DNA of 57,139 nucleotides from Caulobacteraceae bacterium (GTDB lineage Bacteria; Pseudomonadota; Alphaproteobacteria; Caulobacterales; Caulobacteraceae): the NCBI GenBank assembly GCA_947476325.1, contig CANJPZ010000015.1, positions 1 through 57,139 on the forward strand, read 5' to 3'. The notes beneath the pieces are model-generated. The model was given only the letters and a program-made list of their open reading frames with translations. It did no database searches and was not told where the DNA came from. Positions 23,945-34,096 of this stretch are shown here, in pieces. Numbering within the stretch: the stretch's first letter is position 1; each line of letters opens with the position of its first letter. The position numbers and the translations under genes are program-made.

Positions 23945-25912
23945 GTGACCGAAAAGCGTGAGCCGCCCCTGCTTCAGCTAAAGAACGTCTGGAGGACTTA
24001 TCCCGCCGGCGAACACCCGATCCATGCTCTGCAGAACCTCAATCTGAAGATCGAGGCCGGAGAGATGGTGGCGATCATCGGCCAGTCAGGCTCGGGCAAG
24101 TCGACCCTGATGAACATCCTGGGCTGTCTCGACCGGCCGTCCCAGGGGGGCTACCGCGTGGCCGGCCGCTCTGTGAAGAAGATGACCCCGGACGAACTGG
24201 CGGCTCTGCGGCGCGAGCATTTCGGCTTCATTTTCCAGCGCTATCACCTGCTGGCGGATCTTGATGCGCGCGCCAATGTCGAGGTCCCGGCGGTTTACGC
24301 CGGCAAGTCGGCGCACGACCGCAAGGTCCGGGCGACCGCGCTGTTGACCCGTCTGGGTCTGGCGGACCGTCTTGATCACCGGCCCAATGAACTGTCCGGC
24401 GGCCAGCAGCAGCGGACCAGCGTCGCCCGGGCCCTGATGAACGGCGGCCAGGTGATCCTGGCCGATGAGCCCACCGGCGCGCTCGACACCAAGAGCGGCG
24501 CCGAGATGATGAAAATCCTCAAGGAGCTCAACGCCGAGGGTCACACCATCATCCTGGTGACCCACGATCCAAAGGTCGCCATGCACGCCCGGCGGATCAT
24601 CGAGATCAGCGACGGCGAGATCATCGCCGACAAGGTAAATCCGGATGCGGGACCCGCGCCGGAGCCGAAAAGGCTGAAACCGCCGGAAATCAAGGAAAGC
24701 TGGACGGCGATCCTCGACCGCTTGGGGGATGCGTTCCGCATGGCCCTGATCGCCATGAACGCCCACAAGCTCAGAACCGCTCTGACCATGCTGGGCATCA
24801 TCATCGGCATCGCGTCTGTGGTGACGATCCTGGCAGTGATTGGCGGGGCCCAGAAATCAGTTCTTGCAGGCGTCGGCTCCCTCGGCGCCGACACCATAAA
24901 CGTCTATCCTGGGCAGGAGGCTGGCGATACCCGGGCCGCAAGCGTCCAAACTCTGAGACCTCAAGATGCAGAGGCGCTTGAACGACTTCCTTATGTCGAC
25001 AGCGCTTCGCCTGTAATCACGACCTCACGCACACTGCGGGCTGGAGGTGCGTCTGGGGTGGGATCCATTCAAGGCGTCGGAACTCAGCACTTCCGGGTCC
25101 AGGCAATTACTATCGACAAGGGCCGGGGGTTTTCAGAAGACGCTGTGCTCCGTGCCTCGCAGGTCGTGGTGATTGACCCTAACACGGTCAAGAAGTTGTT
25201 CCCGAACGTCGATCCTATTGGACAGACCATTCTGCTCGGTAGTGTGCCTGCCACCGTGGTCGGAGTAACGGCTCCAGCCGAGGGATTGGCTTCTGCTTTT
25301 GGCGGAGATCGCCTTCAGGTTTGGGCGCCCTATACGACGGTGATGACCCGGCTCGCGAGGCAGGGATTCGTACAGCAAATTACGGTCCGGATTAAGGATG
25401 GGATTTCTTCACCCGCTGCTGAAAAGGCGCTGGTCCCGGTGCTCACGGCGCGCCATGGCAAACAGGACTTCTTTGTGGTCTCTTCGGAAGCCATCCGCTC
25501 CCAGCTCAACCAGATCACCGTGGTCTTCTCCGGCCTGTTCGGCGCCATCGGCGGCATAGCCCTGCTGGTCGGCGGCATCGGGGTGATGAACATCATGCTG
25601 GTCTCGGTCTCCGAACGCACCCGCGAGATCGGCGTGCGTACCGCGGTCGGCGCGCGGCGCAGCGACATCCTCTCGCAGTTTCTGATCGAGGCGGTTCTGG
25701 TCTGTCTGCTGGGCGGCGCCCTGGGCGTTGGCCTGTCGATGTTCGCCGGGTTTATCTTCGGCCTCTTCGTCAAGAGCTTCAGCCTGGTCTACTCCGTGTG
25801 GACCATGGCTGCGGCGTTCGGCGTCTCAACCCTGATCGGCATTGTATTCGGCTTTCTGCCGGCCCGGAACGCCGCGCACCTTGACCCGGTGGACGCTCTC
25901 GCTCGAGAGTAG
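23945..25912 (+). CDS. macB: MacB-like ABC transporter, fused ATPase and permease
   Basis: About 655 residues from a GTG at 23945. The N-terminal ATPase has Walker A GQSGSGKST, signature LSGGQQQRTSVARAL and Walker B ILADEPTGALD. A linker is followed by one span at ~290-310, a periplasmic domain, and three C-terminal spans with the family motif GGIGVMNIMLVSVSERTREIG. The periplasmic-domain part (24890-25500) uses more A/T-ending codons than the ends: hand counts give ~52% GC at 24961-25020 against ~68% at 24361-24420. Confidence 0.93.
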   Translation: MTEKREPPLLQLKNVWRTYPAGEHPIHALQNLNLKIEAGEMVAIIGQSGSGKSTLMNILGCLDRPSQGGYRVAGRSVKKMTPDELAALRREHFGFIFQRYHLLADLDARANVEVPAVYAGKSAHDRKVRATALLTRLGLADRLDHRPNELSGGQQQRTSVARALMNGGQVILADEPTGALDTKSGAEMMKILKELNAEGHTIILVTHDPKVAMHARRIIEISDGEIIADKVNPDAGPAPEPKRLKPPEIKESWTAILDRLGDAFRMALIAMNAHKLRTALTMLGIIIGIASVVTILAVIGGAQKSVLAGVGSLGADTINVYPGQEAGDTRAASVQTLRPQDAEALERLPYVDSASPVITTSRTLRAGGASGVGSIQGVGTQHFRVQAITIDKGRGFSEDAVLRASQVVVIDPNTVKKLFPNVDPIGQTILLGSVPATVVGVTAPAEGLASAFGGDRLQVWAPYTTVMTRLARQGFVQQITVRIKDGISSPAAEKALVPVLTARHGKQDFFVVSSEAIRSQLNQITVVFSGLFGAIGGIALLVGGIGVMNIMLVSVSERTREIGVRTAVGARRSDILSQFLIEAVLVCLLGGALGVGLSMFAGFIFGLFVKSFSLVYSVWTMAAAFGVSTLIGIVFGFLPARNAAHLDPVDALARE

Positions 25913-25939
25913 CGGAACTTGCAAGGGAAGGCTGTAAGG

Positions 25940-26929
25940 ATGAGCGATTTTTCAATCACCAAGGCCGCATTTTCAGGCTGGGGCCTGGCCGCGCGGCGGC
26001 CGGCGCTGACGGCTTTGCTCGGCGCATTCGGCATCGTAGCCGGCCTCGTTCTGGCCGTGATCACCGTTCAGATCGCCGGCCCGCAACTGATGCAGATGCA
26101 GGCTTCACAGGAAGCCATGCGTGCGGCGCAGCAGGCCGGGAACACCGATCCCGCAGCCATGCAGGCCCAGGGCCAGGCGATGCAGCAAAACCTGGGTCCG
26201 ATCCTGCAGTTCTATATCGTCGCACTCCTGTTTGCTCTGGTGCAGTCGGCGGTTAATGCAGGTGCCGTGAACCGCGCTGTGCTTCGCCCCAAGACCAGCC
26301 GGTTTCCGTTCATTGGCCTGACGGGCGATGAGTTTCGGCTGATGGTGGTGGCGATCGTACTGGGCGTGATGTTCCTCATTCCGTCCATCGTGTTGTCCGT
26401 GATCACACTGATTGTCGGAATCGGCGTCGCTGGCGGCCCGGCCGCGTTACGGGGCGGCGGAGCGGGTACGATGCAGTTGGTGCTGGGCGGTGGCGGGATC
26501 CTGATCGCCGTCCTGGCTTTCCTGGTCGGCGCCAGGTTCGCCCTTGCCATGGCTCAGACGGTGGCCGAGCGGGGCGTGCGCATCTTCGGGTCGTGGGAGC
26601 TGACCAAGGGGCGCTACTGGAAAGTTGTCGCCGCACTGCTGTTGTCCCTGATCTCCCTGATCCCTGCCGCCTGCATCGCGGGCCTGATCCTGTTTGGCGT
26701 CGCCAGGGGAACCGGAGTCGAGCTCAAATCACTCATGCAGCCCGACTACAGCGACATGGCGGCAATCATGACGCCGTTGTCGATCGCCCGTTACGTGGTG
26801 GGCGGTCTGATGGGCGCACTGGCGACGATCGTCACCTCATCGGCAGCCGCCTACATCTACAACGCGGTATCGGGCGGCGCGGTCGCGGGCGCGGTCGATG
26901 ACGACGATGACGAAGACTGGGACGACTAG
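25940..26929 (+). CDS. Polytopic membrane protein of unknown function with Asp-rich tail
   Basis: About 329 residues with some six hydrophobic segments (near 30-55, 95-115, 137-165, 180-205, 225-255, 275-305). Between the first two lies a Met/Gln/Ala-rich loop (MQMQASQEAMRAAQQA...). The extreme C-terminus is strongly acidic (DDDDDEDWDD). A GGAAGG lies ~9 bases upstream of ATG 25940. It follows macB by 27 bp on the same strand and may be co-transcribed. No domain I can name with confidence. The 3' end overlaps the convergent hydrolase by 4 bp. Confidence 0.72.
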   Translation: MSDFSITKAAFSGWGLAARRPALTALLGAFGIVAGLVLAVITVQIAGPQLMQMQASQEAMRAAQQAGNTDPAAMQAQGQAMQQNLGPILQFYIVALLFALVQSAVNAGAVNRAVLRPKTSRFPFIGLTGDEFRLMVVAIVLGVMFLIPSIVLSVITLIVGIGVAGGPAALRGGGAGTMQLVLGGGGILIAVLAFLVGARFALAMAQTVAERGVRIFGSWELTKGRYWKVVAALLLSLISLIPAACIAGLILFGVARGTGVELKSLMQPDYSDMAAIMTPLSIARYVVGGLMGALATIVTSSAAAYIYNAVSGGAVAGAVDDDDDEDWDD

Positions 26930-27711
26930 GCCTCTTCGACGAACCTGACGATCCGTTCCAGGACATCACCATCCTGGGCCACGAACCGGTGGCCCAGCTG
27001 GTCGGCGAGGAACAGGTCTGCGCCGGGCCACAGTTCAACCAGCCGCTGGGAATTGGACAGCGGCGTCTGCTCGTCATCGATGGAGTGAACCACAAGACAG
27101 GGCGCCGTCATGGCGGTCAGGGCCGCCTCGATCCGTTCGGTCTGGCCAACCGCGTGCTGCTGGCGAAGTTCCTCCGCCCGGGCGACCACTTCCGGCGGGA
27201 CGTCGTCATCCACTTCAAGGGGCTTGCGCGGCCGGGTGCGCGGTACGGGGCTGGCGATCAGCACGGTCTTGCGTGGGGCCAGGCCGTGGCTGAGCGCATG
27301 AATGATCGCCCCGCAGCCGTAGGAATGGCCGATCAGGGCCTCGACAGGTCCCAGGGCCTCGGCCGCTGCAATCACCGCTTCCCCGACGCTGCGGATCGAG
27401 GCGTCCGTAGCTGTGGAAAAGCCGTGGCCCGGCAGGTCGATAACCACCACCGGCCGGCCCCACTGGCTGAACAGGTCGATCGCCGGACCCCAAAGGGCGT
27501 TGTCGTCTTCCCAGCCGTGCACCATCAGCACGGCGGGCCCTTCACCCAGCCGCCAGGCGGCGACCTCGCCTGACGCCACGGGCAGCATGTGTTCAACGGC
27601 CTCGGAAAGGGCGCGGGCCACGCGTGGCCGGGCGCGCCGGCGCGGCGCGTCACGGTCCTTCAACAGGGCGAGCGCCCGTTCCTCGACCTCGTCCACCTGC
27701 GAATCGCTCAT
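26926..27711 (-). CDS. Alpha/beta-hydrolase
   Basis: About 261 residues from ATG 27711 (MSDSQVDEVEERALAL). The fold marks are the oxyanion region MVHGWEDDN, the nucleophile elbow GHSYGCG, an acidic residue in VVHSIDDEQTPLSN and the catalytic His in LGHRFVAQD. The N-terminus carries an Arg-rich stretch. Substrate cannot be inferred. Cytoplasmic; no signal peptide. Convergent overlap with the membrane-protein gene. Confidence 0.85.
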   Translation of the reverse strand: MSDSQVDEVEERALALLKDRDAPRRRARPRVARALSEAVEHMLPVASGEVAAWRLGEGPAVLMVHGWEDDNALWGPAIDLFSQWGRPVVVIDLPGHGFSTATDASIRSVGEAVIAAAEALGPVEALIGHSYGCGAIIHALSHGLAPRKTVLIASPVPRTRPRKPLEVDDDVPPEVVARAEELRQQHAVGQTERIEAALTAMTAPCLVVHSIDDEQTPLSNSQRLVELWPGADLFLADQLGHRFVAQDGDVLERIVRFVEEA

Positions 27712-27853
27712 GCGGTCCCCCCCTGACGGTCTCAAGTCTATTAGTCAGCACAGGGCCCATCGCAACCGAGTTCGCAAGCCCGCGTTTTCTGGCATAGTCA
27801 GGTCTGGCGTCGGATCCGTGGCTGGGGAGGGTCTGACGCCTACTGGAGAAGCC

Positions 27854-28561
27854 ATGAGACCACTGGTGACAATTTTTGTCGCCGCCGCCCTGTGCGCAGG
27901 CGCGGCGAGCGCCGCCGACGCCCAGAAGGCGCCGGCTACGACCTACGACTCGCAGCAGCGGGCCTATGAGCGGGCCTTACAGGACTACAAGGACTCGCTG
28001 GCGGCTTATCAGCGCGACCGCGCCGCCTATGACCGCCGGTACGGAACCGGCGCCTATGACCGAAAATATGATCCGCCACCTGCGCCTGTTGCGCCGTCAC
28101 CGGCCGCGCCTCCAGCCCGCCGCGGTCCTGTGCCGGTCATCGTGCAGCGCCCCTATGTCAGCCCGTCCTGCGAGCGGCGCTCGCGCAATGCGGAAGACGC
28201 CGTGACGGCTGGCGCCCTCGGCCCGGCGACGGCTGACACGACCCGGACAGACGGGCCGATCCTGGGCGCCATCGTTGGCGGCACCCTGGGCGCCAATCTG
28301 GCCTCCAGTCCGACGACGGCCGAGCGCTATGCGCCGGAGTGTGACGGCGACGGCGCCTATTACGCCATCGACCAGACCCTGCCCTATCGGGAACGCCCGT
28401 CGGCGCGCCGCGTTCGCAATGGCAGTCACGATGAGCGGTATTATGTTGATCAGGGCTGCCGCCTGGCGGTGGCGCCGGTGCGTAACCACAACGGAACCTA
28501 CGATTTTCGTTACGCGCGGGTCTGTCCTGATCGCCGCAACCGCCTGCGGTACGCCGATTGA
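27854..28561 (+). CDS. Periplasmic protein with glycine-zipper-like segment, unknown function
   Basis: 235 residues. The signal peptide (MRPLVTIFVAAALCAGAASA) is followed by a Tyr/Arg/Asp-rich amphipathic region (QRAYERALQDYKDSLAAYQRDRAAYDRRY), a Pro/Ala linker, a Gly-zipper-like segment (GPILGAIVGGTLGANLA) and a C-terminal Cys-containing domain with YYVDQGCRLAVAPV and CPDRRNRLRYAD. Five cysteines may pair in the periplasm. It is followed by another secreted unknown protein 84 bp downstream. Confidence 0.72.
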   Translation: MRPLVTIFVAAALCAGAASAADAQKAPATTYDSQQRAYERALQDYKDSLAAYQRDRAAYDRRYGTGAYDRKYDPPPAPVAPSPAAPPARRGPVPVIVQRPYVSPSCERRSRNAEDAVTAGALGPATADTTRTDGPILGAIVGGTLGANLASSPTTAERYAPECDGDGAYYAIDQTLPYRERPSARRVRNGSHDERYYVDQGCRLAVAPVRNHNGTYDFRYARVCPDRRNRLRYAD

Positions 28562-28645
28562 GCGGGGCGCCCCTCCCGCACCAGGGGCGCCAACGCTATA
28601 TGAAGCGCAGGTCGGGGCGCTGATGACGGCAAAGGAGCCTTGAGG

Positions 28646-29287
28646 ATGCCTGTTCGCCTGATCACCGGCCTCATGATTCTTGCCGCCGCCGGCCCGGCCT
28701 TTGCCCAAGACGACGCGGCCCAGCGCCAGCGCGACGCCGACCGTGCGATCCAGGACAGCCTGCGCAACATCGACCGCTATGAACAGCAGCAGCGGACCAA
28801 CGCGCTCGACCAGCGGGTCCAGAACCTCGAGGCCCAGCGCCAGCAGGATGCGGACTTGCGGGCGCTTCAGGCTCAGGCCCCGGCGCCGCCGATACCCATT
28901 CCGGTCCCGCGACCGATCGTACAGACCCAGCCCTCGACCGCCTTTTCCAACTCGACCGGCCGGATTTCGCCCTTTGCACCGGTTCAGCCGGACATCGGCA
29001 CGGCCAGCGAGGCCCGACGGCGTGCTGCGGCCGACAGCTACGCCGTTTGCCTGACCCGGGCGGCGGGCAGTCTGGACGATCAAATCTCGGATGCGGCCAC
29101 CATCGCCGTCGTCATTGAACCTTCCTGCGCCAGGGAGTTCGACGGCTGGAAGACCACGCTGGAAGACGGCACCGCCCGCGACGCGCGTATTGCGCTGGAG
29201 CAGTCCCTCAACGCCAGCCGGCAAAGCGCGGCGATCCAGGCCGTGCTTCAGGCCCGGCAAACCGCGGCGCCCGCGCGGCGAAACTAG
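28646..29287 (+). CDS. Periplasmic coiled-coil protein, unknown function
   Basis: 213 residues from ATG 28646, with AAGGAG 9 bases upstream. Signal peptide MPVRLITGLMILAAAGPAFA, then a Gln/Arg-rich coiled-coil-like region (residues ~22-75), a Pro linker, and a C-terminal domain with ADSYAVCLTRAA and EPSCAREFDGW, whose two cysteines may form a disulfide. No known family is recognised. Probably in one transcript with its neighbours at 27854 and 29358. Confidence 0.7.
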   Translation: MPVRLITGLMILAAAGPAFAQDDAAQRQRDADRAIQDSLRNIDRYEQQQRTNALDQRVQNLEAQRQQDADLRALQAQAPAPPIPIPVPRPIVQTQPSTAFSNSTGRISPFAPVQPDIGTASEARRRAAADSYAVCLTRAAGSLDDQISDAATIAVVIEPSCAREFDGWKTTLEDGTARDARIALEQSLNASRQSAAIQAVLQARQTAAPARRN

Positions 29288-29357
29288 AGACGGGTCTTGC
29301 GGCGCCGTCCTGACCGGCTACAGATCGGACGAATTGTGGTGGAGGAGACCCAAGGTC

Positions 29358-30191
29358 ATGCGCTGGAACGAAGGTCGGCGGGAAGGCAACGTCGAGGACC
29401 GGCGCCGCATGGGCGGGGTCGCCGCCGGCGGCATCGGAGCCGGCGGACTGGTCATCGCGGCCATCGCCTATTTCGTGTTCGGGGTCAGTCCTGAGGACGC
29501 GCTGAATCTGGCAACGGGCTCAGGCGGACCCGTGGCTGAACAGAAGGGCGTTTCCGGCAGTCCCCAGGACCAGGCCGGGGCCTTTGTCGATGTCATCGAG
29601 ACCTCTACCACCGACGTTTGGTCCAAGCTCGTCTCTGGCTACCGTCCGCCGGCCGGCGTTGTGCTGTACGATCAGGCCACGCCCACAGCCTGTGGCTCGG
29701 GCCAGTCGGCCATGGGCCCGTTCTACTGTCCCAACGACCAGAAGGTCTATCTGGACCTGTCGTTCTGGAGCGAGCTTGAAACCACCTATGGCGCAAAGGG
29801 CGAATTCGCCCGCGCCTATGTCATCGCCCACGAGATCGGCCATCACGTCCAGAACCTGACCGGCCAGATGGAGCGGGGCCGGCGGCTGGGCGCGCGTGGC
29901 GCGGACTCAGGCTCGGTGCGCACAGAGCTGCAGGCTGACTGCTTCGCAGGCGTGTGGGCGTCGCACGCCCAGTCGATCTCGAACATCACCCTGGAGCCCG
30001 GCGATATCGAAAGCGGCATCGAGGCGGCCTCGGGCGTCGGCGACGATACCCTGCAGCGCAAGTCCAGCGGACGGGTCATGCCTGACACCTTTACGCACGG
30101 AACCAGCGCCCAGCGGACGCGGTGGTTTCGGCAGGGTTACGAGGCCGGAAATCCCGGCGCCTGCGACACGTTCGGCACCCGGAGTCTCTAG
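29358..30191 (+). CDS. ypfJ: YpfJ-family putative neutral zinc metallopeptidase
   Basis: 277 residues. The N-terminus MRWNEGRREGNVEDRR is typical of this family, followed by a Gly-rich membrane span (~residues 19-45). The zinc motif HEIGHH lies near residue 157, and a downstream ELQADCFAGVWA supplies the third-ligand region. Cysteines in CGSGQSAMGPFYCP are conserved in the family. Anchored in the inner membrane with a periplasmic catalytic domain; the substrate is unknown. Five bases before the VOC gene. Confidence 0.9.
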   Translation: MRWNEGRREGNVEDRRRMGGVAAGGIGAGGLVIAAIAYFVFGVSPEDALNLATGSGGPVAEQKGVSGSPQDQAGAFVDVIETSTTDVWSKLVSGYRPPAGVVLYDQATPTACGSGQSAMGPFYCPNDQKVYLDLSFWSELETTYGAKGEFARAYVIAHEIGHHVQNLTGQMERGRRLGARGADSGSVRTELQADCFAGVWASHAQSISNITLEPGDIESGIEAASGVGDDTLQRKSSGRVMPDTFTHGTSAQRTRWFRQGYEAGNPGACDTFGTRSL

Positions 30192-30196
30192 TCGCC

Positions 30197-30649
30197 ATGA
30201 CCCAAACCCCCGTTGTCCCCGTCAAAGGCCTGTCCCACACAGCCATCCGGGTCTCCGACCCCGACCGGTCGGTGAAGTTCTATCAGGACGTCTTCGGCTA
30301 TGATGTGTTCATCGACGGGCGGCCGACCGGCGGGCCGGTGCTGGGCCTGATCGGCGGCCATACGGTCGAGCTGATCAGGCAGGCGGCGGACGAAGGGGCC
30401 AAGGCGCCGCGTGACGTACTCGGCCATAGCTGCGCGGCCTTCTCGGTGGACGACATCGACGCCACCCACGCGGCCCTGAAGGCGGCCGGCTACATCCGCT
30501 CGGAGGGGCCCGAGACCTTCGGCAATGTGCGGGTGGTCTTCGTGCGTGACCCGGACGGGACCCTGCTCGAATTCATCCAGCTGCCCGGCCGGCGCGATTC
30601 AATGGCCCAGGTGGCGGCGCGAATGCGGGAAAACGCGACTGCGGTCTAG
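30197..30649 (+). CDS. VOC-superfamily (glyoxalase-like) protein
   Basis: 150 residues with paired beta-alpha-beta-beta-beta modules: LSHTAIRVSDPDRSVKFYQDVFGYD opens the first (His14 is a likely metal ligand), and FVRDPDGTLLEFIQLPG closes the second with a metal-binding Glu. The family includes glyoxalase I, extradiol dioxygenases and resistance proteins. The substrate is not predictable. It directly follows ypfJ and ends ~40 bp before the TPP riboswitch. Confidence 0.85.
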   Translation: MTQTPVVPVKGLSHTAIRVSDPDRSVKFYQDVFGYDVFIDGRPTGGPVLGLIGGHTVELIRQAADEGAKAPRDVLGHSCAAFSVDDIDATHAALKAAGYIRSEGPETFGNVRVVFVRDPDGTLLEFIQLPGRRDSMAQVAARMRENATAV

Positions 30650-30691
30650 GCAACGCTTTTCGGTGCCCCGGATTGGGCGTAGGGTCGACCC

Positions 30692-32630
<1,939 letters not shown>

Positions 32631-32633
32631 GAC

Positions 32634-33152
32634 TTGCCCACTGTCCTGATCATCGCAGGGCCGAATGGTGCGGGGAAAACCACTTTCGCCAACCAGTGGT
32701 TCGCCTAGCAGGCGGAGGCCTGGTCCTTCGTCAACGCTGATGAGATCGCGCGAGAGCCTGAGCTGATTGGTCTGTCGGGCGGCGGACGCGACGTCCGGGC
32801 CGGAAAATTGATGCTCGCTCGCATCGACGCCCTTACGGCGGCGGGCCACGACTTCGGCTTTGAGACCACTCTGTCCAGCCGACGCTATGCCCGGCGGATC
32901 TTGGATTAGCGAAACCAGGGTTACCGGATCGTGCTGATTTACATCCGCTTGCCCAGCATTGAGGCGTCCCTTGCGCGCGTTGCCCATCGTGTCGCGGGCG
33001 GCGGGCATGACATCCCTGAAGCCGATATCCGCCGGCGGTTTGGTCGAAGTCTCGCAAACCTTGAGACCCTCTACAAACCCATCGTCGATACATGGGAGGT
33101 CTGGGATAGCCGCGATGATGCGGTTATATTGGCCGAGAGGAGCTTACCATGA
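32634..33152 (+). pseudogene. Zeta-toxin-like P-loop kinase with two in-frame amber codons
   Basis: From a TTG 4 bp after the thiC stop the frame reads 172 codons of a zeta-toxin/AAA_33-type protein: Walker A GPNGAGKTT, FVNADEIARE, FETTLSSRRYARRI and a C-terminal block RVAGGGHDIPEADIRRRFGRSLANLETLYKPIVDTWE in outline. TAG occurs at 32706-32708 (codon 25) and 32907-32909 (codon 92); the frame and family similarity continue unbroken across both. The second replaces a position that would fit Trp (TGG). The final TGA overlaps the next ATG (ATGA). Confidence 0.8.
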
Positions 33153-33307
33153 ACAAACCTCTCGACATGAAAGCGCTGGAACGGGCGATGCGGGAGTCTC
33201 CGAAGATCGCCAAGCACGGAACACCGGATCAGCGCGCCGGTCGCTTTGCGCCCGTCCTCAAGAGGTCGGCCGGACCCGTCGATACAAAACAGGGCAAGGC
33301 GGACTAA
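33149..33307 (+). CDS. 52-residue basic protein coupled to the zeta-like gene
   Basis: Starts MNKPLDMKALERAM and continues with a Lys/Arg-rich, Gly/Pro-containing tail (KHGTPDQRAGRFAPVLKRS). GAGAGGAG lies ~8 bases upstream. Its ATG overlaps the zeta-like stop, so the two were translated together. It could be an antitoxin or accessory peptide, but no antitoxin family is recognised and its order (after the toxin) is opposite to epsilon-zeta. It remains intact although its partner carries stops. Confidence 0.6.
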   Translation: MNKPLDMKALERAMRESPKIAKHGTPDQRAGRFAPVLKRSAGPVDTKQGKAD

Positions 33308-33393
33308 CGCCGGCTGAAATCCAGGTTTCGCGCGGCGACTTCAAGACAACAGCAAATCTCGACGCGCGGCCCGTCTTGTGGAAAAGAAGCGCC

Positions 33394-33810
33394 ATGTCCA
33401 ACGTTCTACGCCTCAAAGACTCCAAACAGCACGATCCGCGCATCGACGAATGGCTGGCGCGCCTGTCCGGCGATCTGGGGATCATCGCTACCGAAGCCAC
33501 CCGCCTGATCCGCGAGATCGCCGTGGGCGGCACCGAGATCTTTCAGGACGGCTCGGCGGTGACCTGCATCGACCTTGCGCCCTTCGTCTATGTCTCGGTG
33601 CTGCCGGACCATGTCAGCCTGGGATTTTTCCAGGGCGCAGAGCTGCCCGACCCGGCTGGCCTGCTGACTGGAACCGGCAAGGTCATGCGCCATATCAAGC
33701 TCAAGGTCGGCGGCGCCATCGACGCCGAGGCCGTGGTCGAGCTCATCCAGTCGGCCTATGACGACATGTCCCGCCGCGCGGCGGGAACCTCAGGCAACCG
33801 TAGCCGTTAG
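33394..33810 (+). CDS. DUF1801-domain protein
   Basis: 138 residues from ATG 33394. The YdhG/DUF1801 fold is suggested by FVYVSVLPDHVSLGFFQGAELPDPAGLLTGTGKVMRHIKL in outline, with the family's typical GAELPDPxGLLxGTGKxMRH core. Cytoplasmic, no catalytic residues known. The family belongs to a SRPBCC/YdhG-like group often annotated as iron-chaperone-like. It is not obviously linked to its neighbours. Confidence 0.82.
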   Translation: MSNVLRLKDSKQHDPRIDEWLARLSGDLGIIATEATRLIREIAVGGTEIFQDGSAVTCIDLAPFVYVSVLPDHVSLGFFQGAELPDPAGLLTGTGKVMRHIKLKVGGAIDAEAVVELIQSAYDDMSRRAAGTSGNRSR

Positions 33811-33857
33811 CCTTTCCATGACCGCTGCTGCGAACGGCGACTTTCCTGGAGAGCGCC

Positions 33858-34013
33858 ATGCTCGGTACGATTCTCATCATCATTCTGATCCTGGCCCTGG
33901 TCGGGGCCCTGCCGACCTGGGGGCACTCGCGCAACTGGGGCTACGCGCCCAGCGGCGGTCTGGGCCTGATCGTCATCATTCTGGTGGTTCTTCTGCTGAT
34001 GGGCCGACTTTAG
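33858..34013 (+). CDS. DUF3309-family small membrane protein
   Basis: 51 residues: span 1 (LGTILIIILILALVGAL), the conserved loop PTWGHSRNWGYAPSGGLG, and span 2 (LIVIILVVLLLMGRL). This two-span layout with a W-x-S-x-x-WGY-x-PSGG loop is the DUF3309 signature. GGAGAG lies ~6 bases upstream of the ATG. The function is unknown; the family is common in Alpha- and Betaproteobacteria. Confidence 0.9.
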   Translation: MLGTILIIILILALVGALPTWGHSRNWGYAPSGGLGLIVIILVVLLLMGRL

Positions 34014-34096
34014 GGGCTAGGCGCTGAGCGAGACTTTCGCTTATGGTCCCCCCCAATTCGGCCGCGCAAGACGGCCGCTCGTGTTGAGGGGACATC

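Noticed and set aside
23945-24640. MacB ATPase domain as the missing PstB
   Set aside because: It is fused to a MacB permease and sits directly after macA; PstB is a free-standing ATPase.
28097-29260. 387-codon minus-strand frame over two secreted-protein genes
   Set aside because: No domain, no RBS, and the plus-strand genes have signal peptides and proper starts.
32634-33152. TAG codons read as selenocysteine- or pyrrolysine-type recoding
   Set aside because: TAG recoding needs the pyrrolysine system, which is not expected here; no downstream element or special context was seen. Recent inactivation is simpler.
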